This document shows, in pieces, positions 1 through 11,297 of a stretch of 64,000 nt of DNA. The notes beneath the pieces are model-generated. The model saw nothing but the letters and a program-made list of their open reading frames with translations, was not told the origin of the DNA and searched no databases. Position 1 is the stretch's first letter; each line of letters begins with the position of its first letter. This DNA is from Lepidostoma basale. Lineage: Eukaryota > Arthropoda > Insecta > Trichoptera > Lepidostomatidae. The stretch is taken from positions 105,302 to 169,301 of the forward strand of contig JAHDVF020001039.1 in NCBI GenBank assembly GCA_022606425.2, read 5' to 3'. The position numbers and the translations under genes were made by a program.

Positions 1-136
1 TAATTCAATTTATATAACGATTGTTTATGAATTAAAATACTGGTTTTTGACATATTTAGTATGAGAGTTAACTAAGTCAAATGCAACCCTGATTATGTAT
101 TTTAAATAACTATGTATTTTAAATAACTACTTTTAA

Positions 137-632
137 CAAGGCCAAGTAAACAAGACAGCTGTAATCTCTGGCGTTCTAAAATCTACAATGTGGAAAAACA
201 AAGACATGGCCATTAAGAGTAAGATGAGAATCTATAAAGCATTCGTTAGACTGCATATGGCGTCGAAGCTAGGGCAGACACAGTAAAGACCAAACAAGTT
301 TTGAGGACTTCCGAGATGAAGACATTGAGGACAATAGCAGGCAAGACGATAGATCGCGCGAGGAACAACAGAATAAGAGAGAAATGTGAAGTTGAGGATA
401 TTATAAGATGGAGCAGACAGCGAAAAAGTGACTGGTGCGGTCATTTTCAAAGAATGGACACCACCAGACTCCCCTATATTGCACTACATCGACAGCCTCA
501 TGGGACTCGTCCTCGTGGAAGACCTCCTAAAATATGGAAGGACAGCTGGTCTGGACAGTCTATCTCACAGGAGGAGCAACACCCTGGAGAACAGACCACA
601 TAGGTCTACAACAAGGAAGAAGAAGAAGAAGA
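137..632 (+). mobile_element. LINE 3' fragment with (GAA)n tail (family B)
   Basis: The conceptual translation matches the C-terminal tail of an insect non-LTR retrotransposon ORF2: an IYKAFVR-like stretch, then MKTLRTIAGKT, then VEDIIRWSRQR, then a GRPPKIWKDSW-like end. The frame is interrupted near 265-300. It ends in a GAAGAAGAA tail at about 616-632, a typical LINE 3' end. It is related to the fragments at 4383-4735, 29581-30075 and 30410-30940. It lies in an intron of the second anoctamin gene and is non-functional. Confidence 0.8.
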
Positions 633-747
633 AGACTTTCAACATGGATTTTTTTCAACAGTGCTCTTGAGATGATTAATTCATAAATAAGGTACTTCAA
701 AAATCATCTAATTTATTATTATTATACCATATTAATTGCATACTTAC

Positions 748-3232
748 CCCAGAAGGACATGAATACAGAAAATGCTATTGTAAAGGTATTATCAAATACG
801 TAGGTCACTTTGGATTCTAAACAAGTACTTTCGAGCTTCCAATAATCGCAATAGGCATCACATTGGGGACACATGGTAACATTCAGGGATTTGTTACAGA
901 TATCGTTGCTGAAATCAAACAAATTATTTTAATTTTAATGGTAGACGATAGATGGCCACATCGATATGGTGTAAGATTTTTTACCAACCTTAAGGTGTTA
1001 TACGGCAATGTTATAATCCCGTATACAAAACAAATTACTCCAAGAATAGAGGCAGGGATCAGCATGTATGTATAAAACCCCAGCCAGGTAAAATATAAAG
1101 AAAACTGAACGCCGAAGTATTCTTTGATATTGTCTATGGGTTGATAATCCTTAAATTTGGCGACTCGGGCCCATTGATGCAAGAGTAACTTTCTCTGGGA
1201 TCCTTCGGTCGAAGTAAGTCCCTAAAAACATAAATTATTTTAGAAATCTTTTCTTCTTCTTCGTCTCCCCGAGGTTGGCAATCACTTCTGTAAAGGCTTC
1301 TCTGTCCTGTGCCGCCCAGAACAATTCCTGCACGCTTCCTATTCCAGTTCAATCTTCGAGGTTGCGCAGTCAAGACGTTTGCCTTCAGCTACGACCACGT
1401 CGTCCCTCAATTTGGCCATTAAATAATAAAAAAAACTTCAATTGTTATATTCTGTTGAATAATAATTCCTATATCTGAAATCTTGTTGTGATACTTCTGT
1501 TTGACACGAAGAAGAGTCATTTGTTAGTATAGAAGCAATGTCATATGAACATATTCGAGGGTTGTCCGTAAAATAAGTTTCCTTGTTTGCCACGGGCGCG
1601 CGGATCGCTGTTACGTGCGATCCGGCAACACTGGATCGTAGCTTGGTCTTCCCCCTCCACATCCCCACCGTGATTCGTTTTTTGTGTGCCAAAGGCCATT
1701 CGGGGACGAAAATTCATTCTCAACTGACAGAAGTGTCTGGAGAAACGTGCATGAGTGTTCAAATGGTGCGCAAGTGATGCAAAGAATTTAAAGAAGGGCG
1801 CACAGACGTCCATGACGAACAGCGGTCCGGACGGCCATCGGTCAGTGACGAAACGATTGCGAAAGTGGAAGCGGCAATGCTGGCAGATCGAAGACTGACG
1901 GTTCGAGAGCTTAGCGAGATGATCCCAGATGTCAGCAAGACAACTAAAGACAAGATCCTAACAGAACATTTAGGTTATTCTAAGGTTTGTACAAGGTGGG
2001 TGCCCAGGATGCTTACGGAGGACCACAAACGACGCTCATTGAGAAATTCGGATGGGAGATCGTCCTACACCCACCATACAGTTCGGACTTGGCCCCGAGC
2101 GACTACCATATCTTCCCTGATTTGAAGAAACACCTCGGTGGAACGCATTTCGCAAACGAAGGGGAGCTGAAGGAAGAGGTTCTGAGCTACCTTCACGGCC
2201 TGGCGGGAGACTTCTGTGACCAGGGAATCAAAAAGATGGTGACCCGGATGAAAAAGTGCATCGAAGTCAACGGGGACTATGTAGAAAAATAGCTTAAAGT
2301 CTAAGCTTTCCATCCTTTTGATGTATTGCTCGTTGTAAATAAAAATGGTTTTCATTGTGAAAAAAAATTAGGGAAACTTATTTTACGGCAACCCTCGTAC
2401 TTCAAAATTGACTATTTTATTTTTCACTTCTGATGATTCTAAAACGCGTAATAACATCTAATATATGATAAATTATGCTGTCTTAACTTAGTACTTTGAA
2501 GAAAAAATACATTTGTTCTTTATAAGACACCAATAGATATAAATATATTTGTTTAAATCATGGGTCAATACAGACACTTCCTAAACCAAAACTACCTAAA
2601 ACAAAATAGAGACACTACCTAACCAGAATACTAACGTTGAGGAAATCGTTGTAGCAATTTTTGTGAAACTTTAAATTAAATTATATATCTGATTATTGTT
2701 TAAAGTTGTAGTGATAATTACGATAATTGCATTATTCATTTCAAAACCATATACTACGTACAAGATATACATACCTGTATGTGTTCTAAATATGAAATAT
2801 GATATACGAGTATATTATTCTTTTTGATTGTATAAAATAATGTTTTGTTAATTCGTTCCCACTTTGGGTTGTACGAGTATATAAAATTATATTTTTAAAA
2901 ACCCTTTCAAAAATTTGTTTGAATAATATTTAGTATCGTATAAAAAAAATTCCAGTATTAACTTACATCGTGCAAAGGATAAGAAGCGCTGTATATACCG
3001 AGAGACGAAAGCCTTTGAATTCCAATATCAAATACTTCGTCGCTAAATCTGGTTCTCTCCAAAATAAATCCCACCACGCTTATTCTTGTTGATTGTGAAA
3101 ATATATGTGGATTATCAACATCAAACCTACAATGAAATAATACATATTTTAACTATCAAAATAAAATTTCGGGATTCTATTCCCCTAGACCAGTGTTCCC
3201 CAAACGGTGGTCTGCGGCCCGATGCCGGGCCG

Positions 3233-3282
<50 letters not shown>

Positions 3283-6200
3283 CTATATAAATAAAAGGCA
3301 ATCTTCCGGTGTGTGTGGACTAATTCCGGGGTTATTCCTAAGCAGATCGTTTTCATATTGATACACTTCCTTAATAGATAGACATAGGTGGGCATAGGCA
3401 TATTTTTGTTATTAATCGAGCTCTAATTAACTTTGGAAATTTATAAATTTTCGTAGTGCGAGCGAGTATAGACCTTCATGTTCGTATCACCTGAGTATCG
3501 ATCTTTAGAGTCTATATTCGCTTGGCGTGATAAGATGCAAATTAGTGGCTTTTTTGACTCTTTGCGTGGTCAGATATGAAATTAGTCGCTCCTTTGAACT
3601 GAAAAATATACGCACGTATAGGGATGGGCAAAACGACTCATCTCAGGGATCTGATCTGAACGGTTCCGCTCAGCAAAGTGAGCCGACTCTTTTTAACGAT
3701 CCACGGTTCACCATTTTGAGTCGTTCAAAGTTTGAAATTATTTTAGTGACCTTTTTTTTTGCTCCTCGACCAAAAAAGTTGATTCCGGTAAAAAAAAAAA
3801 AATTCACCAGGATAAATTTTTTGTCGATGAGCTAAAAAAAAATTCACAACGACTAAAAAAAAAATCAACGACAAACAACTTTTTTGACAAACGACTCGAT
3901 AATTATCAAGAAGAATCGGCTCACTTTACTGAGCGGAACCATTCAGCTCAGATCCCTTAAAGAGATCACTAAAAATAGTCGACTCTTTTGCAATAATATA
4001 CGATTCACCGAGCGCAGAGGTCGGCAAAATGCGGCTCCGGAGCCGCTCGATAATTATCAAGAAGAATCGGCTCACTTTACTGAGCGGAACCGTTCGTCGA
4101 CTCTTTTGCAATAATATATGATTCACCTAGCGCAGAGGTCGGCAAAATGCGGCTCCGGAGCCGAAGGGGTTTGTTGAAAGGAAAAATAATCGCGAGATAC
4201 TTGCTTACCATCGCATCATTCATCAAGAACGCTCTGTCCGCAGACATTTCCAGAAGAAATTTGTAAAGTTATGGAATTGGTGATTACGATTATCAATTCC
4301 GGTTTAGCTAAAACTCTTAATCATCATCGCCAATTCAAAGATTTATTCAAGCATGAATTTTAACAAGAGTAAACTACGAAGTCGTCTTATTGATGAGAAC
4401 ATGGAATTGTGCCTAAAATTAAGAATAACAACAAACAAACATGCATCAGGTCCATAATAACATACGGAATCAAAGCAAGAGCAGACACTGTCAGAACCAG
4501 ACTGCGACCTATTGTGGGGAGAACCGTTAGAGATAGGATACCCAACGAATAAATTCGCAAATCCTGCAACATTGAAGACATAGTGAGATGGAGTAGGCAG
4601 AGACATCGAGAGAATGGATCCAGCAAGAATTCCTAATATCGTGATACAAGAGACTCCAGAGGGCCGTCGACCACCAGGATGACCACCAAAGAGATGGAGA
4701 GAAGGCTGGTCGCCTTCATCACAGGAAGAAGTATGAAATAATGTTTTATTCAGTGTACCCGTAATTGAATGAAGTGCAAAAATTATAATAAAGGTTATCT
4801 AAATCAATAAACATATTTGGCTCTCAATTTTTTTTTTAAATCGTTGTAAAGTACGCATTTGGCTCTTTGGCTAATAATTTTGCCGACCCCCCTGACCTAG
4901 CGGATCATTGAGCTGACGCTCTTTTTTTTATGGATCATCGCTCACCCGCTCACCAAAAAGATTCGAATCTTTGAGTCGACTCGTGAGCGGATTGCCCATC
5001 CCTATCTCTGAAATGTCAAATTTGAATTGCGTGTTACAGATTCGTAAGTAAAATATTTATATTTCTAATTCATATATATCTTCAGTTTATTCTATTTTGC
5101 CGTTGAAATGAATACAGATTATATTTCCGCATTACATATTTCAAAGTTTTAGTTCTAAATTAGGTATATCGAATAGAAATGAAGTTACATATCGTTTTAC
5201 TTACGTATTATTTTAGGTTATGTTATGAATCTACATGGAAAAACGTTAAATTCTAAGTAACAATTCTATGAATTGGTATAATCTATTTTAATAATGTTAT
5301 TTTAATGTAAAATTGTTCTGGCAGGGCGATAACCTATAATATCTTTTGGATTAGACGATTTACTTCAGCTGTTTTAGTTTTTCTCTGTTATGCTGTGATA
5401 GGTAAACATATTCTTACATACAGCATTAGCTGCCTCAGTTGGAAAAATCCAGTAATATAACATTTCCAAATGGTCTGACGTTCCCACGCCAGTGTTTTTT
5501 TTTTAATATACTGCTCATTTTAATATAATTATTTGATTTTTGCAGAGATGCCGACGCTAAGGATGATACCAGGAAAGACTCTTTGAGATAGGGTGAGGAA
5601 CACGGCTATCCACGATATCTCCAAGGTGGAAGATGTCGTGAGATGGGGCACGCAACGCAAGATACTAAGATACTGGCATGTATGGATCCCACACCTTGAT
5701 ATGTGCAAGACAGGTTGTTATATTTATGAACTAATTTTGAAATGGTATGTACAGGTTGGATTAATTGCTTTAATTCCACTATTAGAGGCAGAACAGGAGT
5801 GTCGGACATCATCGGAAGAGTGGCAGCGCTAAAATGGCATGCCGCTCGCAGCCCTGATGATAGATGTACTGTAACCCGAAACCCAGGACGTCCTCAACTT
5901 CGATGGAGGGACGACATTGGATGCGTGTTGCCCAGGATCGACAGACATTGAATCAGATGGAGGAGGCCTACGCCCAGGAGTGAACGGATATAGACTCATG
6001 ATGATGATGATACAAAACATTGAAACACCTACATTCAACATTTTAAATATTTCTGGAATGGGTAAAATTCTGCAACAATGAAAGTTCATTGTATGGAATG
6101 AATGCTTTAAATTATCAACTGATTTCTGTAGAATCACACTCCAAAGGAGAATTGATTCAATGTATATTTCCAGACATCACACAAATTTACAAATTTCGTC

Positions 6201-9200
6201 ATTGGTTAAGTGAATGTGCATTATTAGCTTCATCTAATGGACATCAAAATCAAGAGTTTTGTTTCTCTAAACATTGTATTTCTAAGAGCATTATTATGAC
6301 CTTGAATGGTATATGTATGAATGTTTTATGCAAATGTGATATAGTATATTTATTTGTTTTTTTAATTTCACTTAAAATATTAAGGAAAAAATTAAGACTG
6401 GACGTTACAAAAATGGTTTAAAAATAAAGCTGAAAAAGATAAATATTAACTTTTTTTTGGGTGGCATCTTTAGGGTAACGTTTTAACTACACTATATTAT
6501 TAAATCATAATGCGCTTTTGCACAGCTATGTTTAAGACCAATTGGCATCAAAAACTCATTTCAGACTTTTTGTAAACTTGCCACCTTGGTAATGCCCAGC
6601 CTTCAATTGTTCAATTCACATTAGTATTATTCAAGTTCACAGCAAGTTTGCTTGGATTAAACAAATGTTTTAAAGATATGAACTGAATTAGGATACACAC
6701 ATTCTTACACCTATACACATGTCATTTTATCCAATAAAATCATTGATATTGAACTTTAATTGTATTTCTTTAATATATATTGGGTGTATTTATATACTCT
6801 AATATAGCAATAGCGAAGCGTTGCCGGGTCAGCTAGTACTCAATAAAATCGAAGCAAAGGAATATACTGGACGAGAATGCAGCTTGTCTGACAGAGACAG
6901 CACTGCAACCCAGAATATCCAATATATTAGCAAAAATGCAACGCAGGTGTCGCATTAGTTTAAAAAAAATAACTTATTGTTTTTGTTAAATTTTAATTGT
7001 ATCATACTATTATATGTATATTTGTTACTTATAAGTATGTCCATCTGTCACAATTTAATATTTAAAAAATATTACTTAAAAACCATTTTTATTTTAGTAT
7101 TAGTGGTCGGGGAATTTTTTTTTTTTACCGGTCCGCAGGTGTAAAAAGGTTGGCGAATACTGCCCAAAGCTCACCCAGTTATCGTTTAAAATTTAAATTG
7201 ACTCGTAAATTTCTTTGAATTATTGCAGATAGTTTAAATCTACAAGTACATACATATATAAAACAAAGTCGTGTTAGTTACACCATTTATAACTCAAGAA
7301 CTGCTGGATCGATTTTGATGATCTTTGATTTGTTGGATTCGTCTCTGCCCCGAATAGCAGAATAACTATTAAAACATCGGAAAATATAGACCCGAGTGCC
7401 TCCGATCCAGTAAATATAATAGTTTAACAGAATGTAGTGCAACAATGCTATGCGAATCATTTCGATTCGCTTCAATAAAGCAAATCCATTGCTGCCATGT
7501 GAATTACATTCATAGCAATGTAATTCAAATACTTTTCATTTTGATTTTTGCGCAATAATTGAACTTAATTCATTTTGAGTATTCATTTTAACTTAATAAA
7601 TAACTGAATTTAATTCAACTAATAAGTTAACACAACATTTATTGATTCTGAGGCGGTACAAAGTTCACCGGGTCAGCTAGTTATATACTAAAATAAACCT
7701 GTGAAAATAAAATCAAATTTCAACAAGACGAATTGTATTAAATTTAAACATAAACGAATACTCACAGATAGATCTTATCTCGACTGAATTCTGCTGTTAA
7801 AGTGTGTTTGCTCTCGGTGAAGTATTTCGAATTCAATTTGAAACAAGTGAAGAACTTGTCGATTCTTGATTCCTTCAAACCAGAGTCCACGGTATTCACG
7901 GAGTACTCCTATCCACATGTAGCAGAATTATAAAATATTCAATATTGGTCAAAGCCATAAACATTTAAACATACCTAAGAGGAATTTAATGAAGAATGTA
8001 TAGTGAAAATCTGTGTGTGAATAGAAATCATGACAGTGCAACATTAGCGTGAATGGTAAAAATTTCAAGTATATGAGCTTGTGTATTTGGGTAGTATGTT
8101 TACAAAAATTGTGCGAGTGGAGAGGGATATTGTAAGAAGGGTTGGGGCAGGCAACAAAGTGAATGGTGCATTTAAAGTTGTCATCGCTAAACAAAAACCT
8201 ATTCAAAAATGCTAAAATGGAAGTGCACAATGGTGTTCTTGTACCGACCCTTATGTACGGAAGCGAAGCATGAAACTGTCAAAAGAAGGATGAAAGTAGA
8301 ATAAATACAGTAGAAATGAGATCTCTTAGACGAATGTGTGGATACTCTGTGTAAGATAGAGTGTCGAATGAAAATATAAGAAGTGAAATCAGTGCGAATG
8401 AAAGTGGTATGAACAAAATAATGAAAGGATCATTAAGATGGTTTGGATACATGGAAATAATAAATGAAAAAATAATGGTAAATAAAGTATATGTTAACGA
8501 TGTTAGCGGAGCAAGAAATAGACGAAGGCCGAAGAAAACGTGGCATTATCGAATCAATCAAATATTAAATGTCGGTCACGCAAGGAGTCGGAGAAATCCA
8601 CGTGCATGAATGACACGATGTAGGAATGTAGAGGAATCGAGAGAAGTGTGTCAGGACAGAACAATGTGGCGGTCAATTCTTTCTGCCTACCCATTAGCAG
8701 AGACGGCATGATGGTTAGGCAGTGATTTTATTTTTATTGATGTTACGAACATACCTCACGCTTAATAGTAAACTGACCGATTATGGTTTAGGTCATAATT
8801 GAGTTAACATAGGCTTGTGTTAACGCTATCCATCTATTTTTCACAATGTTAATGCTATCCATTCGTACGTATGATGATCGTTCACAATGTTAACGCTATC
8901 CATTCGTACGTGTTTTTCGACTGTTTTTGTTAAAACACCGACTCATGTCAGATTGATCATAACTTGTTTTTTTTAGTTGAGCCAGTGTTCTATTAAGCGT
9001 GCGATACCTTTGTTGAAGATATTGTTTGATGAAAAAGTTCAACGAAACACAGTTTCCCTACAGGTAATATCTAATGGCTTACTTCTAGTATTAATTATTT
9101 AGATTTTATGTCTGATTATTTAGATTCTCTGTTACATTATGAACTCTGGGATTAGTACCTAATTACAATATGATCGCATACTTACATTTTTCATAGCAAG

Positions 9201-9425
9201 TCTAATCTTCATAATCTCGCAATATCTGTAGAGCACTTCTTGCGTAACGTGAATTTTAACAAAGCAGTGTCCACAATCTTCGAATCTATCCAGGATCAAT
9301 CCTTCGCTGATCAAATTATTCTCAAATGTATCCCTGTAGCTTTTGTGTACATAGTTTTGATCGTGTAGATCGAAAACTAACACAAAATCTATGCATGTCG
9401 CGCTGCTTGGAATACTTTTCGGTAT
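748..9425 (-). CDS. Anoctamin/TMEM16 paralogue 2 (partial; 3' end beyond the window, first exon not found)
   Basis: Five exons are supported by splice sites and frame: 9425-9186, 7908-7766, 3126-2967, 1221-989 and 908-748. They correspond one-to-one to exons 2-6 of the complete anoctamin at 43377-23869. Phases agree throughout, and two exon lengths (233 and 161 nt) are identical. The pieces cover the cytosolic N-terminal dimerisation domain, the first transmembrane segment (YFTWLGFYTYMLIPASIL) and the Cys-rich extracellular loop (MCPQCDAYCDYW). In the 233-nt exon 53 of 77 residues match the paralogue by hand count. The protein should be a membrane Ca2+-activated ion channel or lipid scramblase, as known for the family, but the pore and Ca2+-site exons lie left of the window, so activity cannot be judged. 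No frameshift or stop was seen in the five exons. The exon encoding the N-terminus was not found between 9426 and 23868. Introns are filled with transposons, up to five levels deep at 3.2-7.2 kb. Confidence 0.85.
1250..1420 (-). mobile_element. LINE 3' fragment with (GAA)n tail
   Basis: Read on the minus strand, a short coding remnant (LTAQPRRLNWNRKRAG-like) runs into a GAAGAAGAAG tail at 1260-1250. It is a truncated non-LTR 3' end in the intron upstream of the 1221-989 exon of anoctamin paralogue 2. Confidence 0.5.
1555..2397 (+). mobile_element. Internally deleted mariner element
   Basis: Terminal inverted repeats begin CGAGGGTTG at about 1555 and end CAACCCTCG at about 2397, imperfect over about 26 bp (GTAAAATAAGTTTCC shared). 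Between them lie two pieces of mariner transposase. One is an N-terminal helix-turn-helix piece (about 1770-1980: EQRSGRPSVSDETIAKVE, then VRELSEM). The other is a C-terminal piece (about 2040-2292: HPPYSSDLAPSDYHIFPDL, ending VNGDYVEK and a stop). The central catalytic part, including the first Asp, is missing, so the element is non-autonomous. A TA duplication cannot be placed cleanly. Confidence 0.85.
2398..2966. other. AT-rich intron, nothing recognised
   Basis: Intron DNA of anoctamin paralogue 2 between the mariner relic and the 3126-2967 exon. No coding remnant, terminal repeat or RNA gene could be supported here. Confidence 0.5.
3233..3280. repeat. (TATC)n microsatellite
   Basis: About 12 units of a TATC tetranucleotide directly abut the Helitron 5' end. 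Confidence 0.95.
4133..4894. mobile_element. hAT element with perfect 8-bp target duplication
   Basis: The ends are CAGAGGTCGGCAAAATGCGG and, reversed, CAGGGGGGTCGGCAAAAT. They are flanked by identical ACCTAGCG octamers at 4125-4132 and 4895-4902, the hAT hallmark. The interior at about 4200-4350 retains frameshifted coding of the GTF2I-repeat-type hAT transposases (HRIIHQERS in one frame, FPEEICKVMELVITIINSGL in another). It is itself interrupted by a LINE fragment at 4383-4735. Its left end plus flank is partly duplicated at 3978-4045. Confidence 0.85.
4383..4735 (+). mobile_element. LINE family B 3' fragment nested in the hAT element
   Basis: Frameshifted remnant of the same C-terminal LINE tail as 137-632: IITYGIKARADTVRTRLRP, then VRDRIPNE, then EDIVRWSRQR, then PPKRWREGWSPSSQEE, ending at a GGAAGAAG remnant. 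This is the innermost insertion of a nest up to five levels deep. Confidence 0.75.
5545..5690 (+). mobile_element. LINE family B fragment
   Basis: Short remnant with the MPTLRMIPGKTL, RNTAIHDISKVEDVVRWGTQ and RYWHVWI-like order that LINE B tails show elsewhere in the window. It carries a stop and is dead. Confidence 0.6.
5755..6011 (+). mobile_element. RTE-like LINE 3' end with (GAT)n tail
   Basis: The translation shows RTGVSDIIGRVAALKWHAAR, then a GRPQLRWRDDI segment, a frequent C-terminal signature of RTE-like LINEs. It ends in ATGATGATGATGAT at 5998-6011. It is a separate family from the (GTTA)n- and (GAA)n-tailed copies. Confidence 0.7.
6083..6290 (+). pseudogene. Helitron helicase remnant
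   Basis: An open stretch with KFRHWLSECALLASSNGHQN resembles the WLSERAILAxxN block of Helitron PIF1-like helicases. Only the C-terminal part remains. Position inside Helitron-type ends (3281-6836) supports the call. Confidence 0.5.
7252..7679 (+). mobile_element. Short non-autonomous Helitron
   Basis: The left part (TATATAAAACAAAGTCGTG, then an AACTCAAGAACTGCTGGATC block) is typical of arthropod Helitron 5' sequence. The right end CACCGGGTCAGCTAG at 7679 is followed by T and matches the terminus of the 3281-6836 Helitron. No coding capacity. It is in an intron of anoctamin paralogue 2. Confidence 0.65.
8031..8715 (+). mobile_element. LINE-A 3' fragment
   Basis: Nearly collinear with 48767-49446, the C-terminal half of the LINE-A open reading frame, with several frameshifts and stops. 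The order GSMFTK, VERDIVRRVGAGNKVNGAF, LVPTLMYGSEA, MRSLRRMCGYSV, SLRWFGYM is readable. It ends ATGGTTAGG where the intact copy continues into GTTA repeats. Confidence 0.85.
8819..8911. repeat. Degenerate tandem repeat, about 29-41 bp units
   Basis: Three units begin GTTAACGCTATCCAT or GTTAATGCTATCCAT, at 8819, 8848 and 8889. The last two share CCATTCGTACGT. It is a minor local tandem array in an intron. Confidence 0.7.
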
Positions 9426-9479
9426 CTGAAATAAAGTTATAGAAAAAATATGCATTCATATATGAAAAAATGCATCCAT

Positions 9480-9600
9480 AGGTTACCCACCGCTTACCCG
9501 AAGCTGTTATAGGACGCAGCAGCGTCCTTTCGTCCGCTTCGCTCATACCACTCCTAGGCCCGTCCCCCATCCAGGCGTTAACTGGGGAATGCCACATTCC
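9480..9600. repeat. Dispersed repeat fragment shared with 13748-13800
   Basis: CCCACCGCTTACCCGAAGCT, then GTTATA and a TCGCTCAT-like end, recurs with changes at 13748-13800. Both lie at or near LINE remnants. The class is not recognised. Confidence 0.5.
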
Positions 9601-10104
9601 AAAAAAGGCAGAAGGGTTTCCAGGTCACATTTAATCTAGTTTAATTTCTATTCATTTCTATGTCCCGATCTCACAAAACAGAGCAAAACATGGTAGATGA
9701 TTTTATGGCCTATCGTGAAAGTACGTTCAGAAGACAAATACTCTTGACTTTGGAGAGTATCTTGTATTCCTAATGTCGAACCATCTCTCATGCGTTCCTG
9801 GTATTATATATTTATTATATTTTACCTGTTCTCAATAGATGCCCATAAAAATGGTTGTAATCTCTTTTGAGAAAATAAACTGATTTGATTTGAAAATAAA
9901 ATTTCAGAGAGATATTGGTGAGGGTGGACAGAGTGTGGGATGGGAGAGAAAATGTGGAATGATGAATGTATTATTTTGCTAAGGAAATAGAGAAAACACT
10001 GGTCATGGAAACTAGGGACAGGAACACAGGAAACCTAACATTTAATTTTTACAAAAGAAAAATAAGATTGATCCAATGGGGAAAGAACGGGCCCCTGTAA
10101 GGGT

Positions 10105-10637
10105 AAGGCCTCATTAGTGCGTTGCGTCGCGTTGCGTCGTCGCAGCGTCAACGCTGCGTCTTTTTTTTTTTTTTAAAAAGACTAACATCAAGGATTTATA
10201 TCAATGATATTAGAATTTATTTTACAATGTGAGCAGAAAATAGCTCATTATTATGAAGAAGGAACCTGGTCGTGTCCAGGCTTGAACCCATGCCCCTGGA
10301 TCAGGAGCCAAGCGTTCTATCCCCTAGACCACCACCGGTTTTACATATATTTTTTAGTGACATGCCACATTATGCGTTGGGTCATCGCAGGCGACGTTTC
10401 AACGGGTCGACGGACGAGAGACGAAGCGATCGAGAGATTCATTATCAAATGAAGACTGAAATCCACACTGACTGAGACACAGCTTTGCGACGGGTTCTAA
10501 GGTTTTCACCAAATACTCAAAGCTGGCCACACTCAATACTGCCGCATAAAAAACTGAATGTCACTATTTAACGCAGGTGTGGCATACAGTGCGTTGATCT
10601 GTTGAGACGACGCAACGCAACGCACTAATGAGGCCTT
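10105..10637. mobile_element. DNA-transposon MITE with ~30-bp inverted ends, carrying a SINE
   Basis: The left end AAGGCCTCATTAGTGCGTTG is mirrored at the right end (CAACGCACTAATGAGGCCTT), with further CGTTGCGTCG repeats inside. There is no coding. The superfamily is unresolved, and the duplication cannot be identified. It appears to have inserted in a LINE remnant that continues at about 10645. Confidence 0.7.
10230..10345 (-). mobile_element. tRNA-derived SINE fragment
   Basis: On the minus strand an A-box-like TGGTCTAGGGG is followed about 40 bp on by a B-box-like GGTTCAAGCC, then a non-tRNA body (CTGGACACGACCAGGTTCC, then ATAATGAGCTATTTTCTGC). The same head and body occur at 17525-17625. 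No acceptor stem closes, so this is not a tRNA gene. Confidence 0.7.
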
Positions 10638-10644
10638 TCTCTAA

Positions 10645-10935
10645 GGTGTCCCTCCAGCGAGTAGTCCGACACTCCCTCCTCAAAGGGATGTATGTACGAC
10701 ACAAGACGGTGACTTTCGACGAGACAGTGGGCCAAGAAACCCACCAGTGCGATATTCATCTAGTCATAACATATGCAGCCGAAACGTGAACGTTGATAAG
10801 GTGTCCAGTGTAAAAAGGTCGCATCGCGCGCCATGGAAAGAGCCATGCGTGGAATCCTTTAGGGACAGAATCAGAAATGAATTATTTCGACAACGAATCA
10901 AGGTGACTGAGGTGGCTCTGAGAACATGGGGGTTG
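10645..10935 (+). mobile_element. RTE-like LINE fragment
   Basis: Frame-broken translation with VITYAAET, then ESFRDRIRNELFRQRIKVTE, matches the same tail region as the LINE at 37645-38089. Dead fragment. Confidence 0.65.
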
Positions 10936-11139
10936 AAATAAGCCGACGGGGAAGATTAAGAGCTTAAGATTAAGAGGCAACAGTTATTAAATAAGTAAAA
11001 ATATACACATAAAATTACTTAAAACTAAGCAATGTGCAGTTAATCAAATTCACAAATAAAAAATATTTGTTTGAAGAAATAAAATAAAATAATTAGAATA
11101 AAGTAAAAACAAAACATTAAATATTGTGAATGGCCACTA

Positions 11140-11285
11140 GTAGAATCGAAGAAATAGACGTGCGTGCATGACACGATTTAGTAATGTGGAGGAATCGAAT
11201 GAAGCACCAGGAAAAAATAGTCTGACGGTCTATTCTTTCTGTCTGCCATTTCGGAAGAAGGCGTGATGGTGAATTAGTTTTTATT
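11140..11285 (+). mobile_element. LINE-A 3' end
   Basis: Matches the last ~130 bp of LINE-A (CGTGCATGACACGAT, then a VEESNE-like stretch, then GGCGTGATGG). It faces tail-to-tail a minus-strand LINE-A copy that begins 13 bp away. Confidence 0.75.
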
Positions 11286-11297
11286 TGATTTTGTATT

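Larger units (their letters stand above)
3619..5004. mobile_element. hAT-like element nested in the Helitron
   Basis: Inverted ends read TAGGGATGGGCAA on the left (3619) and TTGCCCATCCCTA on the right (to 5004). Subterminal GAGTCG / CGACTC and GAGCGG repeats recur inside. No matching 8-bp target duplication is visible. About 46-68 bp segments are duplicated inside, at 3895-3940/4046-4091 and 3978-4045/4097-4163. Confidence 0.65.
3281..6836 (+). mobile_element. Helitron with nested hAT and LINE insertions
   Basis: The 5' end TCTATATAAATAAAAGGCAA is Helitron-like. The 3' end GCGAAGCGTTGCCGGGTCAG, then CTAG at 6836 followed by T, matches the classic Helitron terminus. A helicase-like coding remnant lies at 6083-6290. 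Helitrons move by rolling-circle replication and leave no target duplication. This copy is dead. A related fragment in the same orientation is at 27595-27870. Confidence 0.65.
3191..7162. mobile_element. Outer hAT-like element interrupted by a Helitron
   Basis: The left end CAGTGTTCCCCAAACGGTGG, followed by TGCGGCCC, and the reverse complement of the right end (CAGTATTCGCCAACC, then TGCGGACCGG) have the form of diverged hAT inverted repeats. The candidate 8-bp flanks are ccctagac at 3183-3190 and cccaaagc at 7163-7170, five of eight matching, so the duplication is plausible but eroded. Almost all of the interior is occupied by later insertions. Its transposase is not recognisable. Confidence 0.45.

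Noticed and set aside
3233..3280. CRISPR-like or regulatory array
   Set aside because: Simple TATC microsatellite with no spacers.
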